A program made the translations under genes and the position numbers. Below, in pieces: positions 1 to 7,275 of a DNA stretch of 20,151 bases. The notes under the pieces were generated by a model. That model was not told the origin of the DNA, did not search any database, and saw only the letters and a list, made by a program, of their open reading frames with translations. The DNA is from Planctomycetota bacterium (GTDB lineage Bacteria > Planctomycetota > Phycisphaerae > Phycisphaerales > UBA1924): assembly GCA_023432465.1 (NCBI GenBank), contig JAEYUO010000111.1:1-20151 (forward strand), in the 5' to 3' direction. How positions within the stretch are numbered: the first letter of the stretch is position 1; the number at the start of each line of letters is the position of its first letter.

Positions 1-15
1 GGGCGGGCCCCGGCT

Positions 16-46
16 TTGATGGGGGGTGGCCGGCCCCGCTTAAATT
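16..46 (+). promoter_or_regulatory. Possible promoter of dnaN
   Basis: TTGATG at 16-21 resembles a -35 box and TTAAAT at 40-45 resembles a -10 box, with an 18-base spacer. This would give a leader of about 100 bases before the dnaN start. The window edge is close, so upstream context is missing. It is a weak call based only on pattern matching to sigma-70 consensus. Confidence 0.25.
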
Positions 47-147
47 CCCGCCAAAACAAATCCACTTCCCATCCCCACCTCCGGGGTTTCAACCCGCCTC
101 CACGCCCCGGTCGCACTACACTCTCCCCACTTGGAGGAACGGCCCAT

Positions 148-1398
148 ATGAAGGTCATCTGTGATCGCGCTGCGCTTCTCGACGCTCTGAACATGGTCGC
201 ATCCGTCGTCCCCACCCGGACACCGATGCCCGCCCTCTCGTGCGTCAAACTCACCGCCACCAAGGGCGACAAGGCCGGGGGCGGCGAGCTCACCCTCGCC
301 GGCACCGACAACGAGACCAGCCTCCAGCTCAGCGTCACACACGTTGACGTCCAGCAGGCCGGCAGCGGAGCCATCCCCGCCGACAAGCTCCGCCAGATCG
401 TCCAGGCCGAAGATGGCGAGCCCACCCTCACCCTCGAGATCGATGGCGACCAGTGCCACATCCGCGGAGCCAACGCCCACTTCCGCGTCTTCTGCTTCCC
501 CGCCGCCGACTTCCCGCCACTCCCCGACTTCGGCGCAGCCATCTCCGGCTCCGGCCCCGATGCCGCCCGCACCGTCTTTGCGCAGCCCGCCGGACAACTC
601 GCCGACATCATCGCGCGTACCGTCTTCGCCACAGCGCGCGAGACCAGCCGCTACGCCATCAACGGCGTCCTCCTCAAGCGCGATGGCAAGAAGCTCGAGA
701 TGGTCGCCACCGATGGCCGCCGCCTCGCCCTCTGCCGCGCGACGATCCCCGGCTCCATGGGCGGAGCTTCCAGCGGCGGCGGCAAGGGCGATGCCGTCAC
801 CTGCATCATCCCCACCAAGGCGCTCATGACCGCCCAGAAGCTCGTCCGCGATGGCGAGGAAGCCGTCCGCATGGCCATCGGCGAGTCCCGCGTCTTCTTC
901 GCCTTCGGCGGGGCCGGCGGCGATGCCGACGAGGGCAAGAAATCTAAGTCGTCGGGCGGTGGCCATCCCCGCGCCATCCTCAGCAGCACCCTCGTCGAGG
1001 GCACCTTCCCTCCCTACGAAGATGTCATCCCCCGCGAGAACGACAAGAAGATCACCGCCGGTCGCGAAGAACTCACCAGCGCGGTCCGCAAGGCCACCGT
1101 CCTCACCAACGAAGAGTCCCGCGGCGTCCGAATGAGCTTCACCGGCGGCGACAAGCGCCTCAAGCTCTCCAGCCGCGCGCCGGAGATGGGCGAGTCCGAG
1201 ATCGCCGTCGACCTCGCCGGCTACGAGGGCACCGACATCGAGATCAGCTTCAACCCGACCTTCCTCGTCGATGTCCTCAAGGTCGTCAACGATCCCCAGG
1301 TCATCGTCGAGCTCAAGGCCCCCAACAAGCCCGGCCTCATCCGCTCCGAAAGCGGCGACTTCGTCTACGTCGTCATGCCCGTCAATCTCCCCACCTGA
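148..1398 (+). CDS. dnaN: DNA polymerase III subunit beta (sliding clamp)
   Basis: This encodes the ring-shaped sliding clamp that tethers the replicative polymerase to DNA. The start at ATG 148 is chosen because GGAGGAA lies at 133-139, at good spacing, and the protein then begins MKVICDRAALLDALN, typical of the family; a longer in-frame extension back to TTG 16 has no support. The C-terminus VVMPVNLPT matches the clamp's conserved end (family: MPMR/L). At 416 residues it is longer than the usual 365-380. The excess is largely two glycine- and lysine-rich insertions, about residues 202-215 and 254-272, likely surface loops. A strong hairpin terminator follows at 1430, so it is probably monocistronic. 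dnaN normally follows dnaA; here it precedes dnaA by about 3 kb. Identification is confident. Confidence 0.97.
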   Translation: MKVICDRAALLDALNMVASVVPTRTPMPALSCVKLTATKGDKAGGGELTLAGTDNETSLQLSVTHVDVQQAGSGAIPADKLRQIVQAEDGEPTLTLEIDGDQCHIRGANAHFRVFCFPAADFPPLPDFGAAISGSGPDAARTVFAQPAGQLADIIARTVFATARETSRYAINGVLLKRDGKKLEMVATDGRRLALCRATIPGSMGGASSGGGKGDAVTCIIPTKALMTAQKLVRDGEEAVRMAIGESRVFFAFGGAGGDADEGKKSKSSGGGHPRAILSSTLVEGTFPPYEDVIPRENDKKITAGREELTSAVRKATVLTNEESRGVRMSFTGGDKRLKLSSRAPEMGESEIAVDLAGYEGTDIEISFNPTFLVDVLKVVNDPQVIVELKAPNKPGLIRSESGDFVYVVMPVNLPT

Positions 1399-1429
1399 GA
1401 TCGCGGCCGCATCTCCCGATTCTTCTCGA

Positions 1430-1460
1430 AGGCCCGGAGCCCTCTCCGGGCCTACTTCTT
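1430..1460 (+). terminator. Rho-independent terminator of dnaN
   Basis: A perfect 10-bp stem is formed by 1430-1439 (AGGCCCGGAG) and 1444-1453, with a 4-base loop, followed by a short T-rich stretch (ACTTCTT). It lies 32 bases after the dnaN stop codon. Confidence 0.75.
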
Positions 1461-1517
1461 GCGCGCTCTTCCAGCACACCCACGCACCAGCCTCTATCCC
1501 GAATTGCGAAACTCCCG

Positions 1518-2834
1518 ATGGCATCCGGCGTACGGGGTGGTACCTTCTCCCATGGCTTGGAGAGAGCGACTCGGCGGTCCATCGCGCCCGCCCGGAGACC
1601 GCCCTTGTTGCATGCAAGCCGACCACACCCTATCGGACCCGACTTTGCAGCACCCTCTCCCCGGTCGCCGGGGAGAGGTGGCCGCGTAGGCGGGGGGGCG
1701 GCCGGTGAGGGGCTCTTTGCCTTCGGCCTCGCCGCCGCACTCTCATTCGCTACTCCCGCCCTCGCCGGCGGGGGCATCGACCCATTGTCCGGCATCGACT
1801 TCGTCCGCATCACCCACCCCGGCAACGCGCCGTGGATGGGAAACGGTCAATCGGGTGATGATGCCATCGGTCGCGGCAGCGTTTCCTACGAGTACAACAT
1901 CGGCCGCTACGAGGTCACCACCAGCCAGTGGGTCCAGTTCTTCAACGCCGCGTACGACCGCCCCGCCGGAGAGGCCAATCTCCCATGGCTCACGCCGCCG
2001 ACCTTCTGGGGGGCGCAGGGCACGACGCCCATCAACTCATCGAATCCCAACGCGCGCCGCTGGCAAATCTCCGCGGGCAACGAGATGCGCCCGGTCGGCA
2101 ACATCTCGTGGCGCATGGCGGCGATGTACTGCAACTGGCTCCACAACGACAAGAGCACCAACCGAGAAGCGTTCCTCAGCGGTGCGTACGACGTCTCGAC
2201 GTTCGGCCCCAACGGCATGGGCGGCTTCGCCGACCAGCCAACCCGCTCGCCCGGCGCGAGGTACTTCATCCCGTCGCGCGATGAGTGGATTAAGGCCGCG
2301 CACTACGACCCGCACCGCTACGGCGAGAATCAGGGCGGGTACTGGGAGTTCTCCAACTCGACTAACGAGCTAATTCCCGGTGGACCTCCTGGAGTGAGTG
2401 TCAACGTCGGCCCCGGCGGCCCCGGCCCCGATCCCAACGGCCCGTTGGCGCAAGCCAACTACGGCTGGGACACCTTCACATTCCCCGGTTACGGAAGCCC
2501 GTTCAACGTGCCGCTCGGCGCATACCCCGATGTGCAGAGTCCGTGGGGGCTGCTGGATGTCGCGGGGGCGACCACCGAGTGGACAGAGGACATTATCACG
2601 ATCACATCGGGAAGTATGTTTAGAGTGCTGGAGGGCAGCTATTGGTCTAGTGCACCAGGCTTCGCCGTCGCAGACACGATCTGGTCGCGATACGGCGCTC
2701 TGACGCCGAGCTTGGCGCCGTTTGACACCGGATTCCGCATTGCCTCGATTGTCCCCGGCCCCACCAGTCTGGTGGTGCTTGCTTCCGGGTGCGTTGTACT
2801 CGTGACCCGACGCAGACGCGGAGCTCGCCAATGA
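1518..2834 (+). CDS. Secreted SUMF1/FGE-fold protein with PEP-CTERM-like tail (paralog 1)
   Basis: A predicted exported protein with a formylglycine-generating-enzyme-like (SUMF1) domain. Visible landmarks, in order: YEVTTSQWVQFFNA, PVGNISWRMAAMYCNWL, a PSRDEWIKAA stretch, SPWGLLDVAGATTEWTED, and FDTGFRIAS near the end. The tail is VPGPTS, a hydrophobic stretch, then RRRR, which resembles PEP-CTERM sorting signals. The signal-peptide-like segment (LFAFGLAAALSFATPALA) lies about 70 codons after the ATG. The intervening codons run through a palindromic intergenic-type repeat (1651-1703), so the annotated start is uncertain; in-frame TTG codons at 1557, 1605 and 1608 are alternatives. No catalytic cysteine pair of true FGE was recognised, so an enzyme role is not claimed. 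The stop overlaps the start of a close paralog (ATGA), implying translational coupling. Confidence 0.85.
   Translation: MASGVRGGTFSHGLERATRRSIAPARRPPLLHASRPHPIGPDFAAPSPRSPGRGGRVGGGAAGEGLFAFGLAAALSFATPALAGGGIDPLSGIDFVRITHPGNAPWMGNGQSGDDAIGRGSVSYEYNIGRYEVTTSQWVQFFNAAYDRPAGEANLPWLTPPTFWGAQGTTPINSSNPNARRWQISAGNEMRPVGNISWRMAAMYCNWLHNDKSTNREAFLSGAYDVSTFGPNGMGGFADQPTRSPGARYFIPSRDEWIKAAHYDPHRYGENQGGYWEFSNSTNELIPGGPPGVSVNVGPGGPGPDPNGPLAQANYGWDTFTFPGYGSPFNVPLGAYPDVQSPWGLLDVAGATTEWTEDIITITSGSMFRVLEGSYWSSAPGFAVADTIWSRYGALTPSLAPFDTGFRIASIVPGPTSLVVLASGCVVLVTRRRRGARQ
1651..1703. repeat. Double-hairpin palindromic repeat inside a 5' coding region
   Basis: The first hairpin pairs 1651-1664 with 1668-1680 (core CTCTCCCCGG / CCGGGGAGAG) around a TCG loop with one bulged C. 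The second pairs GGCCGC at 1680-1685 with GCGGCC at 1698-1703. From memory, this CCCTCTCCCC...GGGGAGAGG layout is a common interspersed repeat in several GC-rich bacterial groups. Here it is read in frame between the ATG and the signal peptide of the SUMF1 gene. Confidence 0.7.
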
Positions 2835-3988
2835 CCCGCCGCTTCATCACCCGCGGCACAACGGACGCCTCGCGCCGCCGCGTCTGGCAGGTGCCACAGA
2901 ACCCGGAGCGCCAGCGACGGGTTGCGCGGCGACCATCAACCTCACCGGCGCGGCAGGCTTTCTCGATCGTTGCCCTTCTTGCGTTTGCGACCCCCGCATG
3001 CGCCGACATCGACCCCCTCTCCGGCATCGACTTCGTCCGTATCACGCATCCCGGCAACGCGCCGTGGCCCGGCAACGGCACACCCAACGATCGGGCCATC
3101 GGCCGCGGCGGCGTCGATTACGAGTACCACATCGGGCGGTTTGAGGTCACAACAGCGCAGTGGGCGGAGTTCTTCAACGCCGCATACGACCGACCGCAGG
3201 CCGACTGGCTGCCACACCTCACGCCGCCGACATTCTGGGGCGCAGCGCCGACGACCCCCAACACGCCGGGCGGTCGGCGATGGTCGGTCCCAGCGGGGAA
3301 CGAGATGCTCCCCACCGGGAACATCAGTTGGCGCATGGCCGCGATGTACTGCAACTGGCTCCACAACAACAAGGGCACCGCGCGCGAGGCGTTTCTCGAT
3401 GGGGCCTACGACGTCAGCACGTTTGGGTACTTCGGCAATATCTTTACGGATCAGGCCGCGCATCACCCCGGCGCTCGCTACTGGATCCCGACATGGGATG
3501 AGCATCTCAAGGCTTCTCACTACGACCCGCACCGTAACGGCCCGGATCAGGGCGGGTGGTGGACGTACAACATCACCAGCGACACCGCGCCGGTGTACGG
3601 CCCGCCGGGTTTCCTGGTGAACGGTGTTCCCGCGCAGGCCAATGCCGGATGGAGTGAGTTTGGCGGCTATGACCCGGACCTTGTGCCGCTCGGTGCGTAC
3701 TCCGATGTTACAAGCCCGTGGGGCCTATTTGATACAGCGGGCGGTACAAAGGAATGGACGGAGAGCATTCTAACAGGTCCCGCATTGCCGCCAACTCGCT
3801 TCTTGGATGGCAGCGCCTGGGTTGTTGGGTCACCTGCGAGTGATCGAATAATGGGAGGTGCATCAGATTTCCCCAGCTTCTCCACTTTTGACTTTGGTTT
3901 TCGGATCGCTTCTTCCGTGCCAACTCCCGGCTCCTCCGCGCTGGCGATCGGGTTACTTCTCATCCTCACCCGGCGGAGGCGCGTTTGA
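2831..3988 (+). CDS. Secreted SUMF1/FGE-fold protein with PEP-CTERM-like tail (paralog 2)
   Basis: A 385-residue paralog of the upstream gene; the two share the mature N-terminus DPLSGIDFVRITHPGNAPW and the same order of SUMF1 landmarks: FEVTTAQWAEFFNAAYD, PTGNISWRMAAMYCNWLHN, a PTWDEHLKASHYDPHR stretch, SPWGLFDTAGGTKEWTE and FDFGFRIASS. The C-terminus is VPTPGSS, a hydrophobic stretch, then RRRRV, a PEP-CTERM-like tail. The chosen ATG (2831) overlaps the TGA of paralog 1 (ATGA). GTG 2891 is an alternative. The signal-like segment FSIVALLAFATPACA begins some 45 residues in, preceded by an arginine-rich stretch that includes a repeat-like sequence (2901-2921). This strongly suggests a tandem duplication. 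The substrate or partner is unknown; a surface-exposed structural or binding role is inferred. Confidence 0.87.
   Translation: MTRRFITRGTTDASRRRVWQVPQNPERQRRVARRPSTSPARQAFSIVALLAFATPACADIDPLSGIDFVRITHPGNAPWPGNGTPNDRAIGRGGVDYEYHIGRFEVTTAQWAEFFNAAYDRPQADWLPHLTPPTFWGAAPTTPNTPGGRRWSVPAGNEMLPTGNISWRMAAMYCNWLHNNKGTAREAFLDGAYDVSTFGYFGNIFTDQAAHHPGARYWIPTWDEHLKASHYDPHRNGPDQGGWWTYNITSDTAPVYGPPGFLVNGVPAQANAGWSEFGGYDPDLVPLGAYSDVTSPWGLFDTAGGTKEWTESILTGPALPPTRFLDGSAWVVGSPASDRIMGGASDFPSFSTFDFGFRIASSVPTPGSSALAIGLLLILTRRRRV
2901..2921. repeat. Short interspersed-repeat-like sequence in the N-terminal coding region
   Basis: The stretch ACCCGGAGCGCCAGCGACGG, translated here as NPERQRR, matches my recollection of a short motif that recurs in planctomycete intergenic DNA and in spurious predicted proteins. 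It lies upstream of the signal peptide. The call rests on memory of the motif; within this window it is seen once. Confidence 0.35.
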
Positions 3989-4410
3989 GCTGTTCCTGCT
4001 CAAGAAAGAGGGCGAATCGCGCTTCTGACGCACGCATGGGCCGCGGCGGCGTGGTTTACGAATCGCGGCCGTCACTCCATGCTCTGGAACTTCTCTTCCC
4101 ATCTTCGGTCTTCTCCTCCTGACAGCCGCGCGAAGACATCGTCGCCGCGCGCTCTGCTTTCCTCCGCTCACTCCGCGCCTCTGAGTTCCTTCTTCCCCCA
4201 CGCGCTGCGCCCCTCTCGCTCCACACCCCGCTCTCCGCGCCCTGCCACAACTCCTCCCCAAAGTCAAGCCGCCCGCCCATCTCCCGCGCTGCGCCCTCCC
4301 CGCTTGACAATCGCCGCGGATCGATTAGCGTTGCTTCCTTGTTCCCCGACGCGCTCGCCCTCGTGCTGCGCCCCGGGTCTCTGGTCTCCCATCCTCCCCG
4401 CGGTGCCCAC
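3989..4410. other. Intergenic region upstream of dnaA
   Basis: No convincing gene is seen in about 420 bases. The plus strand is very rich in C and T, with degenerate CTCCGCGCCTCT-type strings; one 12-mer at 4171-4182 recurs at 13075-13086. No terminator hairpin was found after paralog 2. A promoter candidate for dnaA lies at 4304-4331. Confidence 0.5.
4304..4331 (+). promoter_or_regulatory. Possible promoter of dnaA
   Basis: TTGACA at 4304-4309 is a perfect -35 consensus. After 16 bases comes TAGCGT at 4326-4331, which keeps the first, second and last bases of TATAAT. The predicted transcript would start near 4338, ahead of the preferred GTG start at 4411. Confidence 0.4.
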
Positions 4411-5904
4411 GTGCCAGGCATTTCCACGCCCACCCGTGTCAGCCTTCCCGACCGCCAGTTGTGGGGCGGCATGCTCACGCACCTCAAGTCCGCCCACCCC
4501 GCCGTCTGCCGGCAGTGGTTCGAGGAAATCGAGCCCGTCGGCATCGCCGGCGGCGTCCTCCGCCTCCGCGCCCACTCCCTCATCCACCGCGACTACCTCC
4601 AGCGTTCCTGCCTGGACCCCTTCAACGATGCCGCGCGCACCATCTCCCAGCGGCTCATCAGCGTGCAGTTCCTCGGCCCTGATGACTCCGTAGAGCCCGC
4701 GCCGCGCTCTTCCGCACCCGCGGACTCCCCCGTCACCGTCAGGCCCGATGCCGCCCGTGCGGCGATCGACTCCCCGCCCGGCTCCTTCGCGCCGCCCGCG
4801 CCGCTCATGCCCGTCTCGACACACGAGCCCTTGGGCCATCACGCGCGCACCACCACCGCTAGCCCATACCCCTACTCACTCGTTCTCAACCCCGACTACG
4901 TCTTCGAGAACTTCGTCGTCGGTCCCGGCTCGCGACTCGCCCACGCCGCCGCACTCGCCGTCGCCGCCAATCCCGGCCGCGCGTACAACCCCTACTTCGT
5001 CCACGGCGATGTCGGACTCGGAAAGACACACCTGCTTCAGGCGATCTGTCTCCGAATCAAACAGGTCGACCCCGCCACCCGCATCTTCTACACCTCCTGC
5101 GAAGGCTTCATGACTCAGTTCATGGAAGCCGTCCAGGCCGGCGAGATGACCGCCTTCCGCCACATCTTCCGCGATGTCGATGTCCTCGCCATCGACGATG
5201 TCCACTTCCTCGCCAAGCGCGACCGCACCCAGGAAGAGTTCTTCCACACCTTCAACAGCCTCTACCAGTCCCACAAGCAGATCATCCTCTCCTCCGATGC
5301 CCCCCCCGAGGAGATCCCCGACCTCGAGGACCGTCTCGTCTCCCGGTTCAAGTGGGGTCTGGTCGCCAGCGTCGCACCCCCCTGCTACGAAACCCGCGTC
5401 GCCATCCTCAAGCAAAAAGCCCGGCTCCGCGGCTTCGAACTCCCCGACGATGTCGCCTGCCACATCGCCGCCAAGATCGACTCCAACATCCGCGAGCTCG
5501 AAGGCGCCATCGTCAAGCTCCAGGTCCTCTCACACCTCGAGAAACGCGGTGTGGATATGGGGCTCGCCCTCGCCGCTTTGGGTGATGGTGTCGAACGCAC
5601 CGAGCGAACCGTCCAGATCCAGACCATCATCGACGCCGTCACCGACTTCTTCGGCGTCAAGGTCTCCGACCTCCAATCCAAGCGCCGCCAGCGCTCCATC
5701 GCCCTTCCGCGGCAGGTCTGCATGTTCCTCGCCCGCCGCCACACCCGCTACTCCCTCGAGGAGATTGGCGGCTTCTTCGGCGGCCGCGACCACACCACCG
5801 TCATGCACGCCGTCAAGACCGTCGAGACGCGCCTGGAATCCGATGTCGAGTTCGCCCGCTCCCTCGTCGCCATCGAGGGACAGGTCAAACTCACCGGCAC
5901 CTGA
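4411..5904 (+). CDS. dnaA: Chromosomal replication initiator protein DnaA
   Basis: DnaA is the AAA+ ATPase that binds DnaA boxes and opens the origin. Domain I is recognisable (LWGGMLTHLK...WFEEIEPV), followed by a Pro/Ala-rich linker. Walker A GDVGLGKT is at about residues 199-206, Walker B IDD at about 261-263, and the DNA-binding signature GGRDHTTVMHA at about 457-467. The start codon is not certain. GTG 4411 gives 497 residues with 17 residues before the conserved LW. TTG 4339 would give 521. ATG 4471 would cut into domain I. None has a clear ribosome-binding site. The usual length is 440-470, and the surplus sits mainly in the linker. It is followed by a non-coding region with DnaA-box-like sites, as expected for an origin, though dnaN is not downstream. 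Confidence 0.96.
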   Translation: MPGISTPTRVSLPDRQLWGGMLTHLKSAHPAVCRQWFEEIEPVGIAGGVLRLRAHSLIHRDYLQRSCLDPFNDAARTISQRLISVQFLGPDDSVEPAPRSSAPADSPVTVRPDAARAAIDSPPGSFAPPAPLMPVSTHEPLGHHARTTTASPYPYSLVLNPDYVFENFVVGPGSRLAHAAALAVAANPGRAYNPYFVHGDVGLGKTHLLQAICLRIKQVDPATRIFYTSCEGFMTQFMEAVQAGEMTAFRHIFRDVDVLAIDDVHFLAKRDRTQEEFFHTFNSLYQSHKQIILSSDAPPEEIPDLEDRLVSRFKWGLVASVAPPCYETRVAILKQKARLRGFELPDDVACHIAAKIDSNIRELEGAIVKLQVLSHLEKRGVDMGLALAALGDGVERTERTVQIQTIIDAVTDFFGVKVSDLQSKRRQRSIALPRQVCMFLARRHTRYSLEEIGGFFGGRDHTTVMHAVKTVETRLESDVEFARSLVAIEGQVKLTGT

Positions 5905-6298
5905 CCTATCCGCCCCCGCGCAACCGCCAATTCCCATGTGAACAACCGGTGGAAAGCCGGGCGCGGGCGCGCGGCCGCGCTCACGTGCGAACTTCGATTT
6001 ACCTCCAACGTCCTGTCAGTTACACCTGCAAGCTCACACTCGCCGAGCGCAAGAGACAGCCAACCGACAGCTTGTGCCCAATCGTGTACTGTCGCAAACC
6101 TATGTCCAGTAGTCACTTACCGCGCATCCGCCGGATTCGTCCACAGGTTCGCGCTCCCTTCTTCTACTGCTATCAAAGATCTCTCTTCTATTGAAGAAGA
6201 AAGACACCAGCCCGCCCCCGGCGACCCTGTGCATGCAACTCGGTCACGATGGCCGAGCAGTGCGCCGTGTGGAAAACTCTCCACACCCCGCCCAACGC
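5905..6298. other. Candidate replication origin (oriC-like intergenic region)
   Basis: This 394-base gene-free stretch sits directly after dnaA. It contains TGTGGAAAA at 6268-6276, whose complement TTTTCCACA fits the TTWTNCACA DnaA-box consensus exactly, abutting the partial box CTCTCCACA (6277-6285) in inverted orientation. TGTGAACAA at 5937-5945 (complement TTGTTCACA) has one mismatch, and TCGTCCACA at 6137-6145 is weaker. A less GC-rich segment at about 6155-6212 could serve as an unwinding element. It also holds a 12-base perfect palindrome GCGCGGCCGCGC at 5969-5980. Against it, there are few good boxes, and the strand composition does not change across it. Confidence 0.4.
6268..6285. promoter_or_regulatory. 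Inverted pair of DnaA-box-like sites
   Basis: GTGTGGA and TCCACAC (6267-6273 and 6280-6286) form an inverted repeat. The left 9-mer is an exact DnaA-box match on the minus strand and the right 9-mer a partial one on the plus strand. It lies 13 bases past the mutM stop codon. Confidence 0.45.
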
Positions 6299-7213
6299 TC
6301 ACCGCTGGCAACCCGAGCACCAGACGGTCGTCCGCTGCCCCACGATGCCCCTGCGCAGCGTCCGGCCGCACACCCCGCACGGCGAGCCGCCGCGGCCGTA
6401 GACAGCGTGGCGCCCCTGATACTCCCCCTGCCCGCCTTCCGCATTCCGGTAATCCCGGATGGTTGATCCTCCCGCCGCCACCGCCTCGCCAAGCACCACG
6501 CGGATCGCATCCGCAAGGGCCCCCGCCTCCGCCCGCTTCAATGTCCGCGCCCGCCGCGATGGTCGAATCCCCGCGCGGAACAAAGCCTCATCCGCATAGA
6601 TGTTCCCGACACCCGCGATTGCGCACTGATCCAGCAGCAGCGCCTTGATCGCGCGCGATGATCCCTCCCTGATGCGCAGCACATCCTCCGCGGTCACCTC
6701 CAGCGCATCAGGCCCGAGCTCCGCCCACAGGGCGGCAAGGTCATCGCGTGTCCCCACAACCCGCAGCCCGCCAAACCGGCGCGGGTCACGAAACCGCATC
6801 ACGCAATCGCGGCCGCTTTTCCCGCCCGCTCTGGTTGTGCGAAGTGTCCACACCGCGTGCACATGGGTGTGTGCACAAGGTTCCGCGCCCTCATCCTCAA
6901 GCAACACCTGCCCCGTCATCCCCAGTTGCACCAGCAGCACGCGCTCCGCGCCCCCCGCCTCTCTCCCCACCAGCGCAAGCTGCTTCCCCCGGCGCAGCAC
7001 ATCCACAACCTGGCACCCCTCAAGCAGCTCCGCCTGCCCAACGTTCACCGGCCGCGCTGCCGCCCCCGACCGCTGCCGCGCAAAGCCCCCCGCCGGGTCC
7101 CCCGGCGCCACCAGCACATCGCGCCGGATCAGCCGCGCATCCTCGATGCGCATCCCCACGATCCGCGGCACAAGCACTCGGCGAACAGTTTCAACCTCGG
7201 GCAGTTCAGGCAC
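6299..7213 (-). CDS. mutM: Formamidopyrimidine-DNA glycosylase (Fpg/MutM)
   Basis: This base-excision repair enzyme removes oxidised purines such as 8-oxoguanine and cleaves the abasic site. The N-terminus is PELPEVETVRR, with the catalytic Pro2 and Glu3. RGKQL places the conserved lysine at K77; it is K57 in E. coli, and the shift reflects an insertion of about 20 residues around 38-58. The helix-two-turn-helix segment IAGVGNIYADEALFRAGI is intact. The C-terminal zinc finger has C279, C282, C299 and C302. At 304 residues it is slightly longer than the usual 270-290. It starts with GTG at 7213; after removal of the initiator, Pro becomes the N-terminus. It is divergent from the lipoprotein gene, with only 62 bases between the starts. 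Confidence 0.97.
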   Translation of the reverse strand: MPELPEVETVRRVLVPRIVGMRIEDARLIRRDVLVAPGDPAGGFARQRSGAAARPVNVGQAELLEGCQVVDVLRRGKQLALVGREAGGAERVLLVQLGMTGQVLLEDEGAEPCAHTHVHAVWTLRTTRAGGKSGRDCVMRFRDPRRFGGLRVVGTRDDLAALWAELGPDALEVTAEDVLRIREGSSRAIKALLLDQCAIAGVGNIYADEALFRAGIRPSRRARTLKRAEAGALADAIRVVLGEAVAAGGSTIRDYRNAEGGQGEYQGRHAVYGRGGSPCGVCGRTLRRGIVGQRTTVWCSGCQR

Positions 7214-7275
7214 AACAAAGCGTAGTGATCCCCCAACTCCCGGAACCCGGCCCCCTTCCCCCCGTAGTCTTCTCC

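Noticed and set aside
40..1626. Long minus-strand frame opposite dnaN
   Set aside because: It is the antisense reflection of the clamp gene, Gly/Asp/Glu-rich, with no domain signal.
1518..3988. SUMF1 paralogs as active formylglycine-generating enzymes
   Set aside because: The two active-site cysteines were not recognised, and the usual RGGSW motif is altered (EGSYW and LDGSAW). Only the fold is claimed.
6748..7275. Upstream extension of the lipoprotein frame
   Set aside because: It is antisense to mutM, low in complexity, and lies before a clear signal peptide with a lipobox.
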